The notes under the pieces: generated by a model
The model's database searches: none
The model's input: only the letters and a program-made list of their open reading frames with translations
What the model was told of the DNA's origin: nothing
Origin: Bacillota bacterium
GTDB taxonomy: Bacteria; Bacillota; Clostridia; Oscillospirales; Acutalibacteraceae
Length of the DNA stretch: 43,901 bases
Direction: 5' to 3'
NCBI GenBank assembly: GCA_023416955.1
Contig: JAEZGM010000020.1
Span: forward strand, 1 to 43,901
Shown: positions 15,699-23,809 of the stretch, piece after piece
Layout: every line of letters starts with the position of its first letter
Numbering within the stretch: position 1 is the first letter of the stretch
Program-made: the position numbers and the translations under genes

Positions 15699-16561
15699 AC
15701 CCGCTCCTTTCCGTGCAGTGAGAGCAGCTGTGCAAGATAGGCTTTTTGCTTCGGACGCTCCACAATGTCGTCCAGAAAGCCTTTTTCATACAGGAATTCC
15801 GCACGCTGAAACCCGACAGGCAGCTTTTGGCGAATCGTCTGCTCAATCACGCGCGGGCCGGCAAACCCGATCAATGCCTTCGGCTCGGACAGGATTACGT
15901 CCGCTTCCATCGCAAAGCTCGCCGTTACGCCGCCCGTAGTCGGGTCGGTCAGCACCGCAACGTACAAATTCCCGCTGTCACTGTGCCGCTTGACCGCGCC
16001 GCTCGTCTTTGCCATCTGCATCAGGGAAACGATTCCCTCCTGCATTCTGGCGCCGCCCGAAACCGTATAGCCGACGACGGGCAGCCCATGCTCCGTGGCG
16101 TACTCGAATAAACGGGTGATTTTTTCCCCTACCACGGCGCCCATGCTGCCCATCATGAAATAGGGCTCCATGACAAACAGGCAGCAGGGGATTCCCTCAA
16201 TTTCCGCTTTTCCGCAGACAACCGCCTCGTTCTCCGCACTATCCAGATGCGCATGCCAAAGCTTTTTCTCGTAATTCGGAAATTCAAGAACATTGGTGCT
16301 GCGCAGCTGCGTGTCCATTTCTTCAAAACTGCCTGTATCGGCAACCATGTCGATCCGCTGGCGAGCATTAACACGAAAGTGGTAGCCGCATTTCGGGCAG
16401 ACATGAGAATGATCGTTCAGATCTTCGGTTAATAAGATGGATTTGCATTCCGGGCAGGCGATACACATCTGATCCGGCGCATCGGGGGACGGCTTCTTTA
16501 CATATCTGTCGTAAGATTCAAGCGAATTCTTCGGCTGCCTGAATAAATTTTTCGTCAGCAT
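15695..16561 (-). CDS. accD: Acetyl-CoA carboxylase carboxyltransferase subunit beta
   Basis: Partner of AccA. The 288-aa protein starts with a zinc ribbon: C36-x2-C39 and C55-x2-C58 (CPECK and CPKCG). The crotonase-fold domain follows, with MGSMGAVVGEKI and PVVGYTVSGGARMQEG. LIGFAGPRVIEQTI sits near the C-terminus. An AAGGAGGG site lies inside the end of accC, and the coding regions overlap by 7 nt, so the acc genes are translationally coupled. Confidence 0.95.
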   Translation of the reverse strand: MLTKNLFRQPKNSLESYDRYVKKPSPDAPDQMCIACPECKSILLTEDLNDHSHVCPKCGYHFRVNARQRIDMVADTGSFEEMDTQLRSTNVLEFPNYEKKLWHAHLDSAENEAVVCGKAEIEGIPCCLFVMEPYFMMGSMGAVVGEKITRLFEYATEHGLPVVGYTVSGGARMQEGIVSLMQMAKTSGAVKRHSDSGNLYVAVLTDPTTGGVTASFAMEADVILSEPKALIGFAGPRVIEQTIRQKLPVGFQRAEFLYEKGFLDDIVERPKQKAYLAQLLSLHGKERV

Positions 16562-17907
16562 ATGCCGCCCTCCTTTTCAAGCTGTTCCAGAAAACCGGTA
16601 TCATACTTTCCGGACTGAAACTTAGAACTGCTCAGTATGGCCTGATGCATTTCAGCGTTGTTGTCCACGCCCTCGATCACCAGTTCGCAGAGGGCGGCTT
16701 TCATCTTCCGAATCGCTTCCTCACGGGTCTGTGCATGGACAACCAGCTTGCCGATTAAAGAGTCATAGAACGGCGGAACCGTATAATCCTGATAGAGGGC
16801 TGTGTCAAAACGCACCCATGGGCCACCCGGGATATGCAGAATATTGATTCTCCCGCTGCTGGGACGGAAATGCTGGGCGGGATTTTCCGAATTGATACGG
16901 CACTCAATCGCGTGCCCTTTGACGGAAACATCCTTCTGCTCAAAGGAAAGGGGCACGCCCGCGGCAATCCGCAGCTGCCATTTTACAATATCAATATCCG
17001 TAACCATTTCCGTTACGGGGTGCTCGACCTGCACACGGGTATTCATCTCCATGAAATAAAAGTGCTGTTCGGAATCCAGCAGGAATTCAATGGTACCCGC
17101 ATTGATATAATGCGCCGCTTTTGCCGCGCGTACGGCAACCTCCGTCATCTGCGCGCGCACTTCGTCGCTGATGGAAACCGAAGGGCTTTCCTCTATCAGC
17201 TTCTGGTGCTTGCGCTGTATGGAGCATTCCCGCTCGCCCAAGACGACGGTTTTCCCCTGATAGTCGCACAGAATCTGCACTTCAATATGTTTTGCGGGGT
17301 TGATATATTTTTCCAGATAAACCGCCCCGTCGCCGAACGCTTTCTCCGCTTCGGAGGAGGCGAGCCGGAACTCAGTTTCAAATTCTTCCGAACTGTTCAC
17401 CTGACGGATTCCGCGCCCGCCGCCGCCGCTCCGTGCTTTAATGAGCAGCGGATAGCCGATTTGGTCGGCCTGTGTCTTCGCCTGATTCGCGTCGGTGATC
17501 ATATCTCCGCCGGGTATTACCGGGACACCGGCGGCACGCATGGTCTTACGCGCCATATCCTTGTCGCCCATCGCGGCGATGACCCCTGCCGGGGGGCCAA
17601 TAAACGCGAGGTGACATTTCGCACAAAGCTCGGCAAATTTTGCGTTTTCAGACAAAAGCCCGTACCCAGGGTGAATGGCCTGCGCTCCCGTTGCCAAAGC
17701 GGCCGAGAGAATCGCCGGCATATTCAGGTAGCTTTCCTGCACCGGCGCCGGGCCGATGCAGACGCTTTCATCCGCAAGGCTGACATGAAGGGCCTCCCGA
17801 TCCGCTTCGGAAAACACGGCAACGGTGGAAATTCCCATTTCTTTGCACGCGCGGATAACACGCACCGCAATTTCGCCGCGGTTTGCAATCAGTATTTTAG
17901 AAAACAA
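16555..17907 (-). CDS. accC: Biotin carboxylase
   Basis: The ATP-grasp enzyme that carboxylates the biotin on AccB. The protein has the classic N-terminus FSKILIANRGEIAVRVIRA, the Gly-rich ATP loop KARSGGGGRGIR, the catalytic strand FYFMEMNTRVQVEHPVTE, and ECRINSENP near the C-terminal domain. An upstream GTG at 17916 abuts its ribosome binding site. A TTG at 17907 has AAGGAAGGG 8 nt before it and gives the family-standard start M-FSKILIANRG, so it is chosen (450 aa). Confidence 0.94.
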   Translation of the reverse strand: MFSKILIANRGEIAVRVIRACKEMGISTVAVFSEADREALHVSLADESVCIGPAPVQESYLNMPAILSAALATGAQAIHPGYGLLSENAKFAELCAKCHLAFIGPPAGVIAAMGDKDMARKTMRAAGVPVIPGGDMITDANQAKTQADQIGYPLLIKARSGGGGRGIRQVNSSEEFETEFRLASSEAEKAFGDGAVYLEKYINPAKHIEVQILCDYQGKTVVLGERECSIQRKHQKLIEESPSVSISDEVRAQMTEVAVRAAKAAHYINAGTIEFLLDSEQHFYFMEMNTRVQVEHPVTEMVTDIDIVKWQLRIAAGVPLSFEQKDVSVKGHAIECRINSENPAQHFRPSSGRINILHIPGGPWVRFDTALYQDYTVPPFYDSLIGKLVVHAQTREEAIRKMKAALCELVIEGVDNNAEMHQAILSSSKFQSGKYDTGFLEQLEKEGGIC

Positions 17908-17922
17908 GGTTCTCACCCTTCC

Positions 17923-18342
17923 TTACTGCTTTGGTACAACCGCAAAGGAAAGCTCCGCGCTGACCGCCAGTTTTCCGTCAACAAATCCCTTTGCCTTGAT
18001 GAAATAAAAGGGAGGGCGGCTTTTCAAAAGACTGCACTCCATTTGAAGCGTATCGCCGGGAACCACCTGCTTTTTAAACCGTACCTTTTCCAGCCCGGTA
18101 AAAAGAGGCAGATTGCCGCGAACCTGATTCGCAAGCAGTACGCTGGAAGTCTGCCCCAGCATTTCACACTGAATGACACCGGGAACAATCGGATTCTGCG
18201 GAAAATGCCCCTGCAAGAACCATTCGTCACCCTTTACGGTGTATTTGCCGACCGCCAGGTTTTCGTCTTTCAGTTCCGCTTCGTCAACGAGCAGCATCGG
18301 TTCGCGGTGGGGCAGGATTTCCTTCAGTTCTTCCCTATTCAT
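17923..18342 (-). CDS. fabZ: 3-hydroxyacyl-ACP dehydratase FabZ
   Basis: Removes water from 3-hydroxyacyl-ACP in the elongation cycle. The 139-aa hot-dog-fold protein has the signature FLQGHFPQNPIVPGVIQCEML, in which His46 and Glu60 are the catalytic pair. The N-terminal ILPHREPMLLVD is typical. GGAG lies about 10 nt before the start. It sits between accB and accC, the usual clostridial order. No FabA or FabM is seen in the operon, so how unsaturated fatty acids are made is not explained here. Confidence 0.95.
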   Translation of the reverse strand: MNREELKEILPHREPMLLVDEAELKDENLAVGKYTVKGDEWFLQGHFPQNPIVPGVIQCEMLGQTSSVLLANQVRGNLPLFTGLEKVRFKKQVVPGDTLQMECSLLKSRPPFYFIKAKGFVDGKLAVSAELSFAVVPKQ

Positions 18343-18378
18343 AAATTATTTATCTCCGTTTCCTAGGACTTGTTTTTC

Positions 18379-18819
18379 TCAGCGTAGGCGGAACAATGTT
18401 TGCCCATATTCCACAACCTGCCCGTTCTGCGCGCAGACCTCGACGACCTCGCCGCCGAACTCCGCGTTCAGCTCGTTCAAAAGCTTCATTGCTTCGATTA
18501 CGCACAGCACGTCGCCTTTGCCGATCTGAGCGCCCACCTGTACAAACGGTGCGCTTTCCGGTGAAGGGGAAGCGTAAAACACACCCACCATCGGGCTTTT
18601 GACTTCTTTATATTCCTGCTGGGTTCCCTGAGCGGCAGACGTACAGGCCTGCACCGCGGAGGGGATCACCGCCGGGACGGCATTCTGAGCGGAAGCGGTG
18701 CCGCTGAAAGCCGCCTGCTTTTCAAGCCGGATTTTCTTGTCGCCGTCTTCCACTTCAATATAACTCAGTCCTCCCTCCTGCATCATCTGCATCAGGGTAC
18801 GTACTTCTTCTATATTCAT
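18379..18819 (-). CDS. accB: Biotin carboxyl carrier protein of acetyl-CoA carboxylase
   Basis: Carries the biotin that shuttles between AccC and the AccA/AccD carboxyltransferase. The 146-aa protein has an N-terminal segment, an Ala/Gln/Thr-rich flexible linker (about residues 38-70) and a C-terminal biotinyl domain. The domain contains VKSPMVGVFYASP and VIEAMKLLNE, with Lys112 as the biotinylation site. AGAGGTG precedes the ATG. The linker is longer than in minimal BCCPs but normal for Firmicutes. Confidence 0.95.
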   Translation of the reverse strand: MNIEEVRTLMQMMQEGGLSYIEVEDGDKKIRLEKQAAFSGTASAQNAVPAVIPSAVQACTSAAQGTQQEYKEVKSPMVGVFYASPSPESAPFVQVGAQIGKGDVLCVIEAMKLLNELNAEFGGEVVEVCAQNGQVVEYGQTLFRLR

Positions 18820-18842
18820 GTCTCACACCTCTAAACTCAGCG

Positions 18843-20072
18843 TTAAAGCGCTTTTTTGAAAACAAGGCACGCATTGTGGCCACCGAACCCAAGGTTCGTA
18901 GAAATGGCATAGTCAAGCTCCGCCGCGCGCGCCGTATTCGGGACATAATCAAGGTCACACTCCGGGTCCGGTTCCTGAAGGTTAATGGTCGGCGGTACCT
19001 TGCCGTTTTGCAGCGCAAGTACGCTGACAATGGCCTCTGCCGCGCCGGTCGCGCCGAGCATATGCCCGGTCATGGACTTCGTGGAACTGATGAGCGCGTG
19101 GTATGCCTGTTCGCCGAGCACATTCTTAAAGGCCAGAGTTTCGGTCTTATCGTTCAGCGGCGTACCGGTTCCGTGCGCATTGATATACAGTCTCGCGTCC
19201 TGAGCCATACCGGATTCCCGTACGGCAATCTGAATCGCCTTGGTCGCACCGATTGCTTCCGGCTGGGGTGCCGTCATATGGTACGCGTCATTGGTGTTGC
19301 CGTAGCCGCAGATTTCGGCGTAGATTTTAGCGCCGCGGTTCACGGCATGCTCATATTCTTCCAATATCAGCACAGCACCGCCTTCGCCCATCACAAATCC
19401 GTCCCTGCGTTTATCAAAAGGAAGAGAGGAGGTATTCGGGTCGTTTGAGGTAGAAAGCGCCATGCAGTTGGCAAACCCGCCGATTGCCAGCGGGTTGATG
19501 GTCGCCTCGGAACCGCCGGAAATCATCGCGTCAGCATACCCTTGCTGAATCGCGCGGTACGCCTCGCCGATTGCATTTGCGGAAGTCGCACAGGCGGTGA
19601 CAACCGACATGGAGGGGCCCTGCGCATTAAAACGGATTGCGACATTGCCCGCCGCGATATTCGAGATCAGCTTCGGGATAAAATAAGGCGAAATGCGGCC
19701 CGGCCCGCTTTTTTGAAGGACGGCGCACTCGTCAATAAAGGTCTGCATGCCGCCGATGCCGGAACCGATGTAGACTCCAAGGCGCTCCGGATCGATTTTT
19801 CCGTCAATCCCGCTGTCATCCATTGCCTGCACCGCCGCAGCCATCGCGTACTGGGCGTACAGATCGCTTTTTCTCACCATGGACTTTTCCATGTAATCCA
19901 CCGGGTGGAAGTCCTTGAGCTCCGCCGCAATTTTTACCTTGCAGTCGGAAGTGTCAAATCGGGTAATCTCGCCGATTCCGTTTTTTCCGTTCAGCAGATT
20001 TTCCCAAAAAGAGCTCACATCGTTTCCGACGGGAGTCACAGCCCCCAGTCCGGTAATCACTACTCTGTTCAT
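18843..20072 (-). CDS. fabF: 3-oxoacyl-ACP synthase II
   Basis: The condensing enzyme for chain elongation with malonyl-ACP. The 409-aa thiolase-fold protein has the nucleophile Cys161 in VVTACATSANAIGEA, the histidines in NAHGTGTPLND and STKSMTGHMLGATGA, and the C-terminal NLGFGGHNACLVF. The start has AAGGAGGAATA just upstream. It is the only KAS I/II type enzyme in the operon; FabH starts the cycle. Confidence 0.96.
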   Translation of the reverse strand: MNRVVITGLGAVTPVGNDVSSFWENLLNGKNGIGEITRFDTSDCKVKIAAELKDFHPVDYMEKSMVRKSDLYAQYAMAAAVQAMDDSGIDGKIDPERLGVYIGSGIGGMQTFIDECAVLQKSGPGRISPYFIPKLISNIAAGNVAIRFNAQGPSMSVVTACATSANAIGEAYRAIQQGYADAMISGGSEATINPLAIGGFANCMALSTSNDPNTSSLPFDKRRDGFVMGEGGAVLILEEYEHAVNRGAKIYAEICGYGNTNDAYHMTAPQPEAIGATKAIQIAVRESGMAQDARLYINAHGTGTPLNDKTETLAFKNVLGEQAYHALISSTKSMTGHMLGATGAAEAIVSVLALQNGKVPPTINLQEPDPECDLDYVPNTARAAELDYAISTNLGFGGHNACLVFKKAL

Positions 20073-20107
20073 ATTATTCCTCCTTATGGACTGGCTTCAT
20101 TATGAAA

Positions 20108-20848
20108 TCAAATGCACAACCCGCCGTCAACGCGGATCACTTCTCCTGTAATGTATTTTGCCCCGTCGCCCGCGAGGAAAAGCGCGAGATCGGCCACGTC
20201 TTCCGGTGTTCCGGCACGTTTCATCGGCACAGCGGAAAGCATCGCTTCCTGTGCTTTCTGGTTCAGCACCTTTGTCATGTCGGTGTCGATATAGCCCGGC
20301 GCAATGGCGTTGCAGGTCACACCGCGCCCCGCGAGTTCCTTGGCTACCGTCTTGGTCAGACCGATGATACCGGCCTTTGCGGCGGCGTAGTTTGCCTGGC
20401 CTGCGTTCCCCATAATGCCCACAACGGAGCTGATATTGATAATCCTGCCGTGACGTTTCCTCATAAAGGGCGTATAGCAGTGCTTAATCATATTAAAAGC
20501 GCCTTTTAAATTCGTGGAAATCACGCTGTCGAACTCCTGCTCCTTCATGGAGAGGACCAGTCCGTCGCGTGTAATTCCGGCGTTATTCACCAGAATATCA
20601 ATTTGCCCAAAATCAGCAATAACTTCCTTGACCAGCTGTTCCGTCGCTTCAAATCCGGAAACGTCACAGCGGTAAGCCTTTGCCTTTACGGAAAAGCTTT
20701 CGGCGAGCGTACAGGTCTCCTGCGCCGCCTGCTCGTTGGCCTCGTACACCACGGCGACATTCGCTCCGTTCTCCGCCAGCTTTAACGCAATTGCGCGCCC
20801 GATTCCGCGTGACGCGCCGGTTACGATCGCTACCTGACCATTCAGCAA
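20108..20848 (-). CDS. fabG: 3-oxoacyl-ACP reductase FabG
   Basis: NADPH-dependent reduction of 3-oxoacyl-ACP. The 246-aa short-chain dehydrogenase has TGASRGIG at residues 10-17 for the cofactor, NNAG at about 88-91, and a catalytic Ser-Tyr-Lys with Tyr154 and Lys158 in YAAAKAG. APGYIDTDMT follows, as in FabG proteins. The start is TTG, set by GGAGGAATTATT immediately upstream, and gives M-LNGQVAIVTG. Confidence 0.95.
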   Translation of the reverse strand: MLNGQVAIVTGASRGIGRAIALKLAENGANVAVVYEANEQAAQETCTLAESFSVKAKAYRCDVSGFEATEQLVKEVIADFGQIDILVNNAGITRDGLVLSMKEQEFDSVISTNLKGAFNMIKHCYTPFMRKRHGRIINISSVVGIMGNAGQANYAAAKAGIIGLTKTVAKELAGRGVTCNAIAPGYIDTDMTKVLNQKAQEAMLSAVPMKRAGTPEDVADLALFLAGDGAKYITGEVIRVDGGLCI

Positions 20849-20871
20849 AATAATTCCTCCTTCAAACCCTT

Positions 20872-21798
20872 TTATATTGATTGCAGGGCGGTAATCGTTT
20901 CATTCAGCGACTGCGCGTCCTCCACATGATAAATCCGGGCTTCCTTCAAGGTTTTTTTGACAAAGCCGCTCAGCGTCTTTCCGGGGCCAACCTCAACAAA
21001 CGTGTCCACTCCGTCCGCCGCCATGGCTTCCAGAATCATCTGCCAGCGAACCGGGTGCGCGACCTGCATGGCAATGTTGGAGCGAATTTCCTCTGCATTT
21101 TCCGGATAAAGCCGCGCCGTATGATTGGAGTACACCGGAATGCGTGGCGGCTGTACGGAAACGGTTTTCAGGTCTTCCCCGAGCTTTTCCGCAGCAGCCT
21201 GCATCAGCGGGGAATGGAATGCGCCGCTGACCGCAAGCGGAACCACACGCGCCCCTTCTGCCGAAGCAGCCTGCGAAAAAGCTGATAGGTTTTCTTTGCT
21301 GCCCGCAACAGCTACCTGACCTGGACAGTTATAGTTGACAGGGTATACCTGTGAAAAGCGGCCGCAAAGTGCTTCGACTTCCTCGTTTTTCATCTTTAAT
21401 ACGGCAGCCATAGCGCCGTCTGTATTCTGTGCGGCATCATTCATGTATTGGCCGCGCCTGCACACAAGCGAAAATCCGTCGTCAGCGGAAAATACGCCGC
21501 TGAATGTGAGCGCGGCAATTTCGCCGAGCGAAAAACCCGCTGTACAGTCCGGTTCAATACCGGCTGCGCGCAGCGCCTCTGCTGCGGCGAGATCAACGCA
21601 GTAAACACAGGGCTGCGTGTTGAGAGTCAGGCTGAGCGTATCTCTATCCGCCGTAAAGCACTGTTCGGCTGTTCCGGGGCGGAGCCTGTCGGCGGCGTCG
21701 AACACCGCTTTTGCGGCAGAACTGTTTTCATAAAGCTCTTTACCCATGCCGGTATACTGCGCGCCCTGCCCGCTGAATAAAAAAGCTATTTTACCCAT
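20872..21798 (-). CDS. fabD: Malonyl-CoA:ACP acyltransferase
   Basis: Loads malonyl groups onto ACP. The 308-aa product starts KIAFLFSGQGAQYTGMG. It has the nucleophile Ser90 in GFSLGE and the catalytic His195 in SGAFHSPLM. The C-terminal FVEVGPGKTLSGFVKKT is family-typical. The coding region overlaps the fabK end by 13 nt and the upstream GGCGGTG is a weak ribosome binding site, consistent with translational coupling to fabK. Confidence 0.95.
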   Translation of the reverse strand: MGKIAFLFSGQGAQYTGMGKELYENSSAAKAVFDAADRLRPGTAEQCFTADRDTLSLTLNTQPCVYCVDLAAAEALRAAGIEPDCTAGFSLGEIAALTFSGVFSADDGFSLVCRRGQYMNDAAQNTDGAMAAVLKMKNEEVEALCGRFSQVYPVNYNCPGQVAVAGSKENLSAFSQAASAEGARVVPLAVSGAFHSPLMQAAAEKLGEDLKTVSVQPPRIPVYSNHTARLYPENAEEIRSNIAMQVAHPVRWQMILEAMAADGVDTFVEVGPGKTLSGFVKKTLKEARIYHVEDAQSLNETITALQSI

Positions 21799-22733
21799 TT
21801 TGAAGCACCGCCTAAAATTGTTTCCGCTTCCGAAATAATTTCCGTAATAATTTCCTTTGCGGTCTGTTCCTTATGGACAAGACCCGCACATTCACCGGCA
21901 AGGAAGCAGCCGTTGGCTTCGTCGCCCTGGCGGGCGGCAAGCCGCAGCGCGCCCGCGCCGAGCTTTTCAAGCTCCTCCGCGTTCATATCAGGGTCGAGTT
22001 CCTTTTGCATATATACTTTCGTAAAGGGAGATTTCAGTGAGCGAACCGGGTGCCCGAGCCGCCGGCCGGTTGCAACCGTATCAATGTCCTTCGCTTTTAA
22101 AACCCGATCCTTATATACCTGACTGATGGTGCATTCTTTCGCAACCAGAAAACGCGTGCCAAGCTGTGCGCCGGCGGCGCCGAGCATCATTGCCGCCGAA
22201 AATCCTCTGCCGTCGGCAATACCGCCGGCCGCAATGACCGGAATGCTTACCGCGTCGCACACCTGCGGCACCAGCGCCATGGTGTTCAGCTCGCCGATGT
22301 GACCGCCGCTTTCCGCACCTTCTGCTATGACTGCACAGGCACCGCGTTTTTCCACAAGCTTTGCAAAGCCGGTGGAAGCAACCACCGGAACGACTTTGAT
22401 TCCGGCTTCAAGCCACGCCGGCATATATTTACCCGGATTCCCCGCGCCGGTTGTGATAACCGGAACATGCTCCTCAATAACCGTGCGCGCAACCTCGTCA
22501 ACAAAAGGGCTCATCAGCATAACGTTCACGCCGAACGGGCGGTTCGTCAGCTCCCTGCACTTGCGGATTTCCGCACGAAGCTGTTCGCCGTTGGAATTCA
22601 TACCGGCGATGATACCCAGCCCGCCCGCGTTGGAAACCGCGGAAGCGAGGGAAGCGTCCGCAACCCAGGCCATGCCGCCCTGAAGAATGGGGTATTCTAT
22701 TCCGAGCAAATCGCAAATCGGTGTTTTTATCAT
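21786..22733 (-). CDS. fabK: Enoyl-ACP reductase II, FMN-dependent
   Basis: Catalyses the last step of each elongation round. It is the flavoprotein type, unrelated to FabI and, by family, insensitive to triclosan. The 315-aa TIM-barrel protein starts MIKTPICDLLGIEYPILQGG. It has the NAGGLGIIAG and AESGGHIGE loops and the phosphate-binding PVIAAGGIADGRGF / LGAAGAQLGTRF of the nitronate monooxygenase/FabK family. The start at 22733 has GAGGAAACGG upstream, while the first in-frame start (22772) has no good site. Confidence 0.94.
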   Translation of the reverse strand: MIKTPICDLLGIEYPILQGGMAWVADASLASAVSNAGGLGIIAGMNSNGEQLRAEIRKCRELTNRPFGVNVMLMSPFVDEVARTVIEEHVPVITTGAGNPGKYMPAWLEAGIKVVPVVASTGFAKLVEKRGACAVIAEGAESGGHIGELNTMALVPQVCDAVSIPVIAAGGIADGRGFSAAMMLGAAGAQLGTRFLVAKECTISQVYKDRVLKAKDIDTVATGRRLGHPVRSLKSPFTKVYMQKELDPDMNAEELEKLGAGALRLAARQGDEANGCFLAGECAGLVHKEQTAKEIITEIISEAETILGGASKWVK

Positions 22734-22768
22734 TCCGTTTCCTCTTTTCCAAATTTGAATATCAGGGT

Positions 22769-23725
22769 TCATTCCCAGCGAAGCACACAGGCCCCTGTCG
22801 TAAGGCCGCCGCCGAATGCGGACAGCGCCAGAATGTCGCCGCTCTTGAACGCGTTTGCGCGGTTCAGTTCGTCCATTAAAATCGGAATCGCCGCGGACGA
22901 CACATTCCCGTAGCGCTCAATGTTGGTATGATACCGGTCTTCGGGAATTTCGAGCTTTTTCTTTGCGGTATTGATAATCCGGATATTCGCCTGATGCGGA
23001 AGCACATGGTCAACCTCGTCCTGCTTCAGTCCCGCGTCTTCAATTACTTTGCGCAGGTCGTGCTCCATGGCGTTTACCGCAAATTTATAAACATCCTGCC
23101 CGTGCATGGTTAAGTACGAGTCAGGCTTTTCCGTTTTATTAAACGGGGAGTTTCCGCTGACATTGGGGATAAACATGACTTCGTCGTCCCCCTGTGCGGA
23201 TAGGTACAGGGAAAGCAGGTTGTCCCCCTGCTCCAAAACAACGGCTCCGGCGCCGTCACCGAACAGGACGCAGGTGCTGCGGTCATTCCAGTCCAGCATT
23301 TTGGACATGTTTTCACAGGACACGATCAGGATTTTTTTAGTGCGTCCGCGCGCAAGAAATCCGTCCGCAACGTCCAGCGCATAAATAAAACCGGAGCAGG
23401 CCGCGTTCAGGTCAAAAGCGGGGCAGCGCGCCCCCAGCCTTTTTTGAATGACACACGCCAGCGACGGGGTAAAGCAATCGCCCCGGATGGTGGTGCAGAT
23501 AATATAGTCCAGCTCGTCGGGCCTGATTCCCGCGTTTTCCAGCGCCGCGCGCCCCGCTTCGGCCGCTACATCGGTGATGGTTTCGTCCGTACACACATAG
23601 CGGCTCTTGATTCCCGTGCGGGTGTAAATCCATTCATCCGATGTATCCATAAATTTTGCCAAATCGTCGTTGGTCTGAGCCATAGCCGGGTGAGCGCTGC
23701 CTGTACCGATAATTTTAAAGCTCAT
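22769..23725 (-). CDS. fabH: 3-oxoacyl-ACP synthase III
   Basis: Starts fatty acid synthesis by condensing an acyl-CoA with malonyl-ACP. The 318-aa protein carries Cys110 in LNAACSGFIYAL, His in LPHQANIRI, and Asn in the C-terminal ERYGNVSSAAIP (catalytic Cys-His-Asn). DEWIYTRTGIKSRYV is the standard N-terminal stretch. The ATG at 23725 has GGAGG 6 nt upstream; the earlier start at 23749 is not supported. In related clostridial clusters acpP follows fabH, but here fabK follows directly after 35 nt. Confidence 0.95.
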   Translation of the reverse strand: MSFKIIGTGSAHPAMAQTNDDLAKFMDTSDEWIYTRTGIKSRYVCTDETITDVAAEAGRAALENAGIRPDELDYIICTTIRGDCFTPSLACVIQKRLGARCPAFDLNAACSGFIYALDVADGFLARGRTKKILIVSCENMSKMLDWNDRSTCVLFGDGAGAVVLEQGDNLLSLYLSAQGDDEVMFIPNVSGNSPFNKTEKPDSYLTMHGQDVYKFAVNAMEHDLRKVIEDAGLKQDEVDHVLPHQANIRIINTAKKKLEIPEDRYHTNIERYGNVSSAAIPILMDELNRANAFKSGDILALSAFGGGLTTGACVLRWE

Positions 23726-23809
23726 TGCTGCCTCCGTAATCCGGTTCATCCCCGCAGAAAAACGTACCTTTCAGCCGGGATAAACGCTTCATTTCTTATT
23801 CTTTCTGAA